Assembly: GCA_018645365.1 (NCBI GenBank) | Contig: JABGOP010000010.1 | Location: forward strand, 1 to 35,993 | Direction of reading: 5' to 3' | DNA from: Candidatus Cloacimonadota bacterium | GTDB taxonomy: Bacteria; Cloacimonadota; Cloacimonadia; Cloacimonadales; TCS61 | DNA: 35,993 nucleotides | Shown: in pieces, positions 8,150 to 14,994 of the stretch | Layout of the letters: every line of letters begins with the position of its first letter | Numbering within the stretch: the stretch's first letter is position 1 | The notes under the pieces: model-generated | Told to the model about the DNA's origin: nothing | Database searches by the model: none | What the model saw: only the letters and a program-made list of their open reading frames with translations | Position numbers and translations under genes: made by a program

Positions 8150-9813
8150 CTCTTTTTCTTTTCCAAAAGATTTATCTGTTTTTCTATTTCATTATCGTCA
8201 ATTTTGCGGTACAAACGCTCAACTTCATCGATTATGAAATTATGTTGGTTTTTGGCTAAATTTTGCCAAAAAAATTCTTCATTTAATCCAAGCATTTTAC
8301 GCAATTTATCCATACTTTTAGGAATAACTGGTGAAGCCACAATAGAGATAATTCGCAGAATTTCCGAACAAATAAAAAGCGTTTCTTCTGCTTTTGCACT
8401 ATCTGTCTTAATCTCTTTCCACGGCTGTGTTTCATTAAAATATTTATTGCCAATTCTGGCAATATCTATAAATAATTTCGTTGCTTTTCGCACTTCGTAA
8501 TTTGCGTAACATTTGCCGATTTCACTTGCCAAATCGTTAACTTCTGTGAGTGTATTTTTTGCATTTGGTGAAAGCTCATTTTTTCTTGAAATGTTACCAT
8601 CAAAATATTTTTTTGCGAACATGAAATTTCGATTTGCCAAATTACCCAAAACATTATTCAAATCATTATTTATTTTTAGTTGGAAATCTTTCCAATTAAA
8701 ATCGCTATCGCGTGTTTCAGGTGCATTTGCCGCCAAAACAAAACGCAAATATTCGCCTTCAAAATCTTGCAAATAATCTTCCACCCAAACTGTCCAATCT
8801 CGACTTGTAGACATTTTTTGCCCTTCCAAAGTCAAGTACTCATTCGCTGGAACATTGTGCGGAAGTACGAAGTTTTCTTTCTGTTTGGAAAGCATTGCTG
8901 GCCAAATTATGGTGTGGAATGGAATATTATCTTTTCCTAAAAAATGCACCATTTTGGTATTTTTATCAAGCCAATAATCTTTCCATTTTTCTGGTTTATC
9001 AATTTTTTGGAAAAATTCTTTCGTCGAAGAGAGGTAACCAATCGGTGCATCAAACCAAACATAAAGCACTTTTCCATCGGTATTTTCGAGCGGAATTGGC
9101 ACTCCCCAATCTAAATCTCGCGTGATTGCTCTTTCTTGCAAGCCTTCATTTAGCCAGCTCAAAATGAAATTACGAACATTATCTTTCCAATATGTTTTCG
9201 TTTCCAACCAATCCTTCAACTCGTTTTCGAATTTTGGTAAATCCAAATACCAATGCGTAGTTTCTTTAATGATCGGTGTTTCAGCAGAAAGTTTACTCTT
9301 GGGATCAATCAATTCCATTGCATCGATTAATTTTCCGCATTCATCACATTGATCGCCACGAGCACCATCTGCTTTACAGAATGGGCAAATTCCTTCGACG
9401 AGTCGGTCAGAGAGAAAACGATTCTTAGAAGCATCGTAAAATTGCTGTAAGCTACGTTTTTTGATATAACCTGCTTCATTCAAATTCGTGAAAAAATCTT
9501 GTGAATCTTTAATATGATTCTGGTGTGAAGTCCCAGAAAAATTATCTAATCGAATATTCAAACCTGCTAAATCTGCCCGCATACTTTTGTTGAATTTATC
9601 GACAATTGATTGTGGCGTAACGCCTTCCTCTTCCGCTTTAAGTGAAATCGGCGTACCATAATCATCGCTCCCACCGATATAAATCACATCATTTTTTAGT
9701 AATTTTTGGTATCTTACAAAAACATCTGCATTCAAATATGAACCAGCAATATGCCCGATGTGCAACTTTCCATTCGCGTATGTTAACGCACTTGTTACGA
9801 GTATTTTATCCAA
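8146..9813 (-). CDS. metG: Methionine--tRNA ligase
   Basis: A 555-residue class I synthetase charging tRNA-Met. The HIGH motif is at residues 18-21, the KMSKS loop is KMSTS (333-337), and a knuckle with C143, C146, C156 and C159 carries the zinc. The C-terminal EMAP/Arc1p-like tRNA-binding extension of longer MetG proteins is absent; the protein ends in a lysine-rich tail. The start is TTG at 9813, supported by AGGGAG 7 nt upstream. It is the first gene of the operon metG-GGDEF-permease-miaB. Confidence 0.96.
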   Translation of the reverse strand: MDKILVTSALTYANGKLHIGHIAGSYLNADVFVRYQKLLKNDVIYIGGSDDYGTPISLKAEEEGVTPQSIVDKFNKSMRADLAGLNIRLDNFSGTSHQNHIKDSQDFFTNLNEAGYIKKRSLQQFYDASKNRFLSDRLVEGICPFCKADGARGDQCDECGKLIDAMELIDPKSKLSAETPIIKETTHWYLDLPKFENELKDWLETKTYWKDNVRNFILSWLNEGLQERAITRDLDWGVPIPLENTDGKVLYVWFDAPIGYLSSTKEFFQKIDKPEKWKDYWLDKNTKMVHFLGKDNIPFHTIIWPAMLSKQKENFVLPHNVPANEYLTLEGQKMSTSRDWTVWVEDYLQDFEGEYLRFVLAANAPETRDSDFNWKDFQLKINNDLNNVLGNLANRNFMFAKKYFDGNISRKNELSPNAKNTLTEVNDLASEIGKCYANYEVRKATKLFIDIARIGNKYFNETQPWKEIKTDSAKAEETLFICSEILRIISIVASPVIPKSMDKLRKMLGLNEEFFWQNLAKNQHNFIIDEVERLYRKIDDNEIEKQINLLEKKKR

Positions 9814-9840
9814 TTTAATTCTCCCTAATTTTCAGAAATT

Positions 9841-9871
9841 GTAAACTCTAAAACTTTATCTATTTTGTCAA
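9841..9871 (-). promoter_or_regulatory. Putative promoter of the metG operon
   Basis: On the minus strand TTGACA (9871-9866) is followed, 18 nt after its TTG, by TAGAGTTTAC (9850-9841). There is no good TATAAT at the 17-bp position. The TTGACA overlaps the stop codon of the upstream TPR-protein gene, and no terminator separates the two genes. Confidence 0.35.
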
Positions 9872-11049
9872 GAATTGATTTTTTCTAAATTTTTTTTTGC
9901 CATCTCCATCTCAGGATTAATTTTTAGACATTTATGTAAGAGCAACTTTGCTTTTTCTGGTAAATTTTCATCGATGTAAATAGATGCTAAATTATTCAAA
10001 GAACGCGTTTCGGCTGCATTTTGCTCCAAGATTTCCAGATATTCTACCTTTGCTTTTGCGATCTCGTTTTCAGAGTGTAAAGTGAAAGCATAATTGTATT
10101 TTGCTTCCGTAAATCCAGAGTCAATTTCAATGGCGTTAAGGTAAAATACTTTTGCTTTTTTTGGTAGGTTAGAAAGCGAATAAAATAAACCCCAATAGTA
10201 GTGTAAATCTGCTGAATCAATATAAATAGCAGAATATTTTTTCAATAGTTCATATGCACTTGTTAGTTTTTGTTGTGATAAAAACATGGCAATTTGTTTC
10301 ATTGCTTCCGTTTCACCATTCACTATTTTTGGTTCGCCAAATATTTTTGCGAAAATTTTCCATTTGTCGTTAATTTTGCGTAAAACTAATGATAAATCAT
10401 ACCTTTTATTAAGTTCAAAATAAACAACAGCTTCTTTCTGATTTTGTGAAATAGCCGATGAAATCAATTTAAATTCGGTTATTTTTTTTAAAATTTTATT
10501 TTTTGAGATACGATTTAGATAATTTTTTTGATATTTGCCATTCAACGAATAAGAGAGTAAATAAATCGTTTTTTGCCAATTTTGTTCGATTATTTTTTCG
10601 ATAAAATTTTTGGCAATATCTTCGTGGTTTTTAGTCTGATGTAACACTTTGTGATTATCCAGTTTATACTTTGTATGTAAATAAGTTAGCGGCACTGACG
10701 ATGGAAAAATAACTTTACTAAAAAAATCCTCTATCTCTTTTTTTCCAACATCATTTTGGAGCATATCTTTGGGGATTTTATTGTTAAATGTTTTTTGTGG
10801 ACTCAGCATCCACTTATCAATTTGTTTTTTGATTAAATCGGCGTATTCTTCGGTCGAATCAGCGTTTGTTTTAACACCAAAAGTTACATCTGTTTTTAAT
10901 GAATAACGGCAACTTTCGGAACATTTTGCATCAATTCGTTTTTCGTTACAACAATTCCAACAAATATTTTTTGCAATTCGTAAACAGAAACGATTTCCAC
11001 GATTTTCTTTACAGATTTTACAACGATTATCTTTTTTTAAAAAACTCAA
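9868..11049 (-). CDS. Cysteine-rich zinc-finger / TPR protein
   Basis: A 393-residue soluble protein of unknown function. Residues 10-47 carry eight cysteines (C10, C13, C22, C30, C33, C34, C43, C47) in a pattern of CxxC, FC, CWNCC, CxxxC. I recognise this as a putative zinc-binding module of anaerobe proteins of uncertain role. The centre has a mixed alpha/beta region, and the last 140 residues or so form about four tetratricopeptide repeats, suggesting a protein-protein adaptor. The start is TTG 11049, with GGAG 5 nt upstream inside the end of nadE, so it is coupled to nadE. The family assignment is by motif only. Confidence 0.7.
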   Translation of the reverse strand: MSFLKKDNRCKICKENRGNRFCLRIAKNICWNCCNEKRIDAKCSESCRYSLKTDVTFGVKTNADSTEEYADLIKKQIDKWMLSPQKTFNNKIPKDMLQNDVGKKEIEDFFSKVIFPSSVPLTYLHTKYKLDNHKVLHQTKNHEDIAKNFIEKIIEQNWQKTIYLLSYSLNGKYQKNYLNRISKNKILKKITEFKLISSAISQNQKEAVVYFELNKRYDLSLVLRKINDKWKIFAKIFGEPKIVNGETEAMKQIAMFLSQQKLTSAYELLKKYSAIYIDSADLHYYWGLFYSLSNLPKKAKVFYLNAIEIDSGFTEAKYNYAFTLHSENEIAKAKVEYLEILEQNAAETRSLNNLASIYIDENLPEKAKLLLHKCLKINPEMEMAKKNLEKINS

Positions 11050-11051
11050 AT

Positions 11052-11810
11052 TTACTCCAAAATTGGTGGCATTTTGCGTTTAAACTCACTTAAATTGTAA
11101 AGTTTCAATACTTTTTTAACATTTTCAATTCCAAAATTTTCTAACTCCGTTTCAGATTTTCCGAGTTCGAAATAACCATAAAGGATTTCATCTAATGTAG
11201 CGTATGAGATGCCCAACTCATCTTCATCTGATTGACCTTCCCAAAGATCTGCAGTTGGTTTTTTTTCGATTACAGATGCTGGTAAACCAAGAGTTTTTGC
11301 TAATTCAAATACTTCGGTTTTGTACAAATGACCGATTGGTTCGAACGCGCAAGCACTGTCGCCATATTGTGTGCAGTAACCAACCATCAGTTCAGATTTA
11401 TTGCCAGTGCCAGCAACGAGAGCATTGGTTTTTGCAGAAAAATCATAAAGAATACACATTCTTTCACGCGCCATCCTGTTCCCTTTTCGTAAAATATCTG
11501 CGTCGTTTGCATAATTTGAAAAATAGGTATCTACCATCGGCGAGATGTCGATAATTTGTGATTTTATTTCTAGAATTTCAGCAACTTTTTCCGCATCGCT
11601 TAGGCTATCAGGATGGCTTTTGCGATATGGCAACATTAGTCCCAAAACATTTTCATTGCCAATTGCTTTTACGCAAAGTGCTACTGTAACTGCTGAATCT
11701 ATCCCACCTGAGAGTCCAATGACAACTTTACTAAAGCCAGCACTATTCAACTCATTCCGAATGAAATCAACAATTTTTTCAATCTCTCTATTCAGATTAA
11801 TTTTACGCAT
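11052..11810 (-). CDS. nadE: NH3-dependent NAD+ synthase
   Basis: A 252-residue enzyme that amidates nicotinic acid adenine dinucleotide to NAD+, the last step of NAD biosynthesis. The ATP-pyrophosphatase P-loop is GLSGGIDS (32-39); the family segments GTGNKSELMVGY and the following TQYGDSACAFEPIGHLYKTE are present. There is no nitrilase-type glutaminase domain, so free ammonia or a separate amidotransferase would supply nitrogen. ATG 11810 has GAGG 5 nt upstream. First gene of a two-gene unit with the TPR protein, divergent from the oxidoreductase at 11973. Confidence 0.94.
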   Translation of the reverse strand: MRKINLNREIEKIVDFIRNELNSAGFSKVVIGLSGGIDSAVTVALCVKAIGNENVLGLMLPYRKSHPDSLSDAEKVAEILEIKSQIIDISPMVDTYFSNYANDADILRKGNRMARERMCILYDFSAKTNALVAGTGNKSELMVGYCTQYGDSACAFEPIGHLYKTEVFELAKTLGLPASVIEKKPTADLWEGQSDEDELGISYATLDEILYGYFELGKSETELENFGIENVKKVLKLYNLSEFKRKMPPILE

Positions 11811-11898
11811 AACAACCTCAAAATTTAATGATTCCCATCAGGAAAAATAGGTTTAGCAGGTCAAGAAAATGTTTATAGTTTTTATTTTTAAAATCTGC

Positions 11899-11938
11899 TT
11901 GACACAATATGTTGATGACAATTTTTTCTGTCTAAAAT
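11899..11938 (+). promoter_or_regulatory. Putative promoter of the aldehyde oxidoreductase gene
   Basis: TTGACA at 11899-11904 is not followed by a -10 at 17 bp. Twenty nt after its TTG comes TTTTTTCT (11922-11929), a near match to the TnnnTTCG element seen at other promoters in this window. A TAAAAT at 11933-11938 could instead pair with TTGATG at 11912. The assignment is tentative. Confidence 0.35.
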
Positions 11939-11972
11939 AAATAAATTTTAAAATAAAAATGGAGGATTAACA

Positions 11973-14126
11973 ATGTCTGTAAACGAAATGAAAGCGAAAC
12001 ACAAACTTTTGAAAGAATACTCTTATAAGTTAGGAAAAATTGACAAAGGTTACGCTAATCGCACTTTATATGTGAATTTAAGTGAGAATGAAATTAAGGA
12101 AAAACCAGTTACTCAACTGATGAAAGACAAATTTATTGGTGGAAAAGGATTCGGTTTGAAATTACTTTGGGACGCGACAAAACCAAATACAAATTGGGAT
12201 GACCCCGAAAATGAAATTATTATTTCACCAGGTCCAGTTGCAGGAATCACACAATATGCGGGTGCTGGAAAATCTTTGGTGGTATCCATTTCACCACTCA
12301 CCAATATCGTAATTGACAGTAATGTTGGCGGATATTTTGGACCTTTCTTAAAGTTTGCTGGATTTGATGCTCTCGAAGTTCAAGGTAAAGCGAAAGAAGA
12401 TGTTATTGTCGTGATTGATGGGCGAAATGGCACAATCCGCATTGAAGAAGCTCCAACTGAAGCTATTGATAGCCATATTTTGGCAGAACAATTGACCGAT
12501 ATGTACGCAGAATCTGAAGCGAAGAAAAATCTCATTTCAGTTGTTTCAGCGGGAATGGCAGCAGAAAATAGCCAAATTGGTGTTCTCAATTTTAGTTTTT
12601 ACGATAAAAAAAGAAAAAAAGTTCGCTTGAAACAAGCTGGTCGAGGCGGAATTGGTTCTGTTCTCAGAAATAAAAAAATTAAAGCACTCGTTGCAATTGC
12701 TACAAAAATTGAATCTGACCCAAATAATGTTGTGGATATGAAAGCAATTCAAGAATGTGGCACACGCTTCAATAAAGAGATGCGTGAACTTGACGATGAT
12801 CAATGCAGAATGAGAAAAGAAGGAACTGCACATCTTGTTGAAATTATGAATGATTACGATCTTCTTCCAACAAAAAACTTTAAGTACGGTTCGCACAAAG
12901 ATATTATGAATATTCATTCGAGTGTGTGGCGTTCTAAATTTACCCAAAATATTTTTGATGGATGTTGGATTGGTTGCACGATGGCTTGTGCAAAAGCAGT
13001 TGACGACTTTGAACTGCAAACTGGACATTACAAAGGTGATAAAGTTATCGTTGATGGACCAGAATATGAAACAGTTGGTGGACTCGGCTCGAATTGTGAA
13101 ATCTTTGACGCAGACCACATCATAGAAGCAAATTTCTATTGCGACACTTATGGAATCGACACAATTTCGTTCGGAACTTTAACAGCATTTTTGATGGAAT
13201 GTTACGAAAATGGCATTATTGACAAAGAAAAAACTGGCGGTTTGGATTTATCGTTTGGCAATAAAGATGCAGTAATGGAATTGATGCATCAAATGGCACG
13301 TGGTGAAGGTTTTGGATTAATCGCTGGACTCGGTATTCGTAAAATTAAAAAGTATTTTGTCGAAAACTTTGGAGCTGACGAAAAATTCTTAAATGACATC
13401 GGAATGGAAAACAAAGGTCTAGAATATTCGCAGTATGTTTCCAAAGAATCGTTGGCACAACAAGGCGGTTACGCAATGACAAATAAAGGTCCGCAACACG
13501 ACGAAGCGTGGCTGATTTTTATGGATATGGTTAACAATCAAATTCCAACATTTGAAGACAAAGCAGAAGCACTTCATTATTTCCCAATGTTCCGAACTTG
13601 GTTTGGCTTGATGGGATTGTGTAAACTACCGTGGAACGATGTGGAACCAGCTGACAACGCTGAAACTGATGAACCAGCAAAAGTTCCAGAACATGTGCAA
13701 AATTACCTTACTGTTTTCGGAGCAGTTACTGGCATAAAAATCGATAAAGAAGAGATGATTCGTCAATCGGAACGAGTTTACAATTTCCAGCGAGTTTTCA
13801 ATATCCGTCGTGGCTACGGACTTCGTAAACACGATGCACAGCCATATCGTGCGGCTGGTCCTGTGACAATGGAAGAATACGAATCTCGTGCGGATCGATA
13901 CGATAAACAGCTCATCGAGAAATTCAATGAAAATATTGAAGGAAAATCTTCAATAGAAAAAGTGGCTATCTTGCGAAAGCACAAAGAAGGAATGTACGAA
14001 CAACTTCTTGATTCTGTCTATTATCGACGCGGTTGGAACAAAAATGGCGTTCCCAAAATTGAACATTTGAAAGATTTAGGTATGGACCTTCCCGAAGTTT
14101 TGGAAGTAGTCTCACCACTTCAATAA
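11973..14126 (+). CDS. Aldehyde:ferredoxin oxidoreductase family protein (W/Mo-bis-pterin)
   Basis: A 717-residue member of the AOR family, which uses a tungsten or molybdenum bis-pyranopterin and one [4Fe-4S] cluster to interconvert aldehydes or related compounds and acids with ferredoxin. Family segments are clear: GGKGFGLKLLW (56-66), RGGIGSVLRNKKIKALV (224-240) and GPEYETVGGLGSNC (362-375). Candidate cluster ligands are C331, C335, C339 and C550. The first pair is spaced CxxxC, where Pyrococcus AOR has CxxC. It is about 100 residues longer than the classical enzymes, with extra sequence at the N terminus and C terminus. Strong GGAGG 7 nt before ATG 11973. A terminator separates it from a ThiS/MoaD-like carrier, a usual AOR companion. 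The true substrate cannot be read from sequence. Confidence 0.92.
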   Translation: MSVNEMKAKHKLLKEYSYKLGKIDKGYANRTLYVNLSENEIKEKPVTQLMKDKFIGGKGFGLKLLWDATKPNTNWDDPENEIIISPGPVAGITQYAGAGKSLVVSISPLTNIVIDSNVGGYFGPFLKFAGFDALEVQGKAKEDVIVVIDGRNGTIRIEEAPTEAIDSHILAEQLTDMYAESEAKKNLISVVSAGMAAENSQIGVLNFSFYDKKRKKVRLKQAGRGGIGSVLRNKKIKALVAIATKIESDPNNVVDMKAIQECGTRFNKEMRELDDDQCRMRKEGTAHLVEIMNDYDLLPTKNFKYGSHKDIMNIHSSVWRSKFTQNIFDGCWIGCTMACAKAVDDFELQTGHYKGDKVIVDGPEYETVGGLGSNCEIFDADHIIEANFYCDTYGIDTISFGTLTAFLMECYENGIIDKEKTGGLDLSFGNKDAVMELMHQMARGEGFGLIAGLGIRKIKKYFVENFGADEKFLNDIGMENKGLEYSQYVSKESLAQQGGYAMTNKGPQHDEAWLIFMDMVNNQIPTFEDKAEALHYFPMFRTWFGLMGLCKLPWNDVEPADNAETDEPAKVPEHVQNYLTVFGAVTGIKIDKEEMIRQSERVYNFQRVFNIRRGYGLRKHDAQPYRAAGPVTMEEYESRADRYDKQLIEKFNENIEGKSSIEKVAILRKHKEGMYEQLLDSVYYRRGWNKNGVPKIEHLKDLGMDLPEVLEVVSPLQ

Positions 14127-14130
14127 ATCC

Positions 14131-14155
14131 AAAAAGGGGCTGAAAAGCCCCTTTT
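14131..14155 (+). terminator. Intrinsic terminator between AOR and carrier genes
   Basis: AAAAGGGGCT and AGCCCCTTTT form a perfect 10-bp stem around a GAAA tetraloop. The T-run is only four long, so it may be leaky and set a lower level of the downstream carrier gene. Confidence 0.85.
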
Positions 14156-14168
14156 ACCTTATAGAATT

Positions 14169-14372
14169 ATGAAGAAAATCAGAGTCAATGATAACGAAAT
14201 AAATTGGGAAAAAAATATGACCATTAATCGCATTTTAGAAGTAATGAATTACACATTTCGCATGTTGGTGGTGAAAGTAAATGACGAATTGGTCAAAAAA
14301 GAAAATTATGATAAATTTATCGTGCCAAAAAATGCAGATGTGAAAATAATTCATCTCATTAGTGGTGGTTAA
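14169..14372 (+). CDS. ThiS/MoaD-like sulfur carrier protein
   Basis: A 67-residue beta-grasp protein. The sequence ends in ISGG, the diglycine tail that is adenylated and thiocarboxylated in ThiS and MoaD proteins. Its position directly after an aldehyde ferredoxin oxidoreductase suggests a role in building the pterin dithiolene of the tungsten/molybdenum cofactor, but a ThiS role in thiamine synthesis cannot be excluded by sequence. No clear Shine-Dalgarno sequence precedes ATG 14169, unusual in this window, and a terminator hairpin ends only 13 nt upstream. It is followed after 14 nt by the PpnP-like gene. Confidence 0.85.
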   Translation: MKKIRVNDNEINWEKNMTINRILEVMNYTFRMLVVKVNDELVKKENYDKFIVPKNADVKIIHLISGG

Positions 14373-14386
14373 AAAGGAGAAAACTT

Positions 14387-14698
14387 ATGTTCAAAACAAA
14401 CGAATATTTTGACGGAAAAGTAAAATCAATCGCGTTCAAAGTTAAGAAAGACGCAGCTACAATCGGCGTGATGGCAAAAGGCGAATATGAATTTGGCACT
14501 TCTTCAAAAGAGATTATGACAGTTATTAGCGGTCGCTTAATCGTGAAGTTACCAAATTCTGATGAATGGCAAATTTTTGACGCAAACCAAACTTTTGAAA
14601 TTGAAGCTAACCAAAAATTTCAGGTAAATGTAGAAGAAGATTCTGCATATTTGTGCGTTTACAAAGAGGAAAAGAGTTGTTGCTGTTGCGGCTGTTAA
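14387..14698 (+). CDS. ppnP: Pyrimidine/purine nucleoside phosphorylase (PpnP/YaiE-like)
   Basis: A 103-residue cupin-fold protein, near full-length similar to PpnP (formerly DUF1255): the N terminus [13 protein letters not shown], then [30 protein letters not shown], and the C-terminal SAYLCVYK match the family by recall. PpnP splits nucleosides with phosphate to base and ribose 1-phosphate. The odd part is the tail: after the normal end (CVYKEE) the protein adds KSCCCCGC, five cysteines in six residues, which could bind metal or a cluster. AAGGAG precedes ATG 14387. It shares a transcript with the carrier protein and is closed by a strong terminator. Confidence 0.9.
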   Translation: MFKTNEYFDGKVKSIAFKVKKDAATIGVMAKGEYEFGTSSKEIMTVISGRLIVKLPNSDEWQIFDANQTFEIEANQKFQVNVEEDSAYLCVYKEEKSCCCCGC

Positions 14699-14720
14699 CT
14701 TGAAAGTAAAAATTTGCATT

Positions 14721-14747
14721 AAACCGCCCCATTTCGGGGCGGTTTTT
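14721..14747 (+). terminator. Intrinsic terminator
   Basis: AAACCGCCCC and GGGGCGGTTT form a perfect stem around an ATTTC loop, followed by a T-run. The CCGCCCC/GGGGCGG stem is the same as in the terminator at 17934-17967. Confidence 0.95.
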
Positions 14748-14770
14748 TGTTTGATAATCCTCTGAGTATC

Positions 14771-14858
14771 GATTCCTCTCCTCGTAAATGCGGTTTTCAG
14801 TACTTAAAAGTGGATTCCTCTCCTCGTAAACGCGGTTTTCAGTACTTAAAAGTGGATT
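14771..14858. repeat. 42-bp direct repeat, two copies
   Basis: Units 14771-14812 and 14813-14854 are identical except for one T/C change, and the first four bases of a third copy follow. The unit contains CCTCTCCTCGTAAA and TTTTCAGTACTTAAAAG. It lies between the ppnP terminator and the promoter of the beta-helix gene. The rest of 14748-14878 shows nothing else recognisable. The minus strand reads through the repeat as a 14-residue periodic frame, but that frame then runs backwards through the terminator and into ppnP. Confidence 0.9.
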
Positions 14859-14878
14859 TGCCACCTACCAAAATAACA

Positions 14879-14909
14879 TTTGACAGAAACTTTCCCTGAT
14901 TTTTATTCG
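14879..14909 (+). promoter_or_regulatory. Putative promoter of the beta-helix gene
   Basis: TTTGACA at 14879-14885 is followed, 19 nt after its TTG, by TTTATTCG (14902-14909). The same arrangement is found at 19294-19324 and, on the minus strand, at 35002-35032. No TATAAT is found at the usual spacing. Confidence 0.5.
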
Positions 14910-14994
14910 AATTGTTCGTAACACCGTGTGTTAATATCGCAGTTATTGTTTGTTGTGTAGTTGATTCTTTTTATCTTTATTGAGGAGGAAACAA

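Noticed and set aside
12546-13118. 190-codon antisense frame within the aldehyde oxidoreductase gene
   Set aside because: Opposite-strand shadow of a strongly supported gene, with cysteine- and phenylalanine-rich low-quality sequence and no family motif.
14607-14864. Minus-strand frame with a 14-residue periodic sequence (NPLLSTENR repeats)
   Set aside because: It reads the 42-bp DNA repeat, then runs backwards through the ppnP terminator and the ppnP coding sequence; periodicity is explained by the DNA repeat itself.
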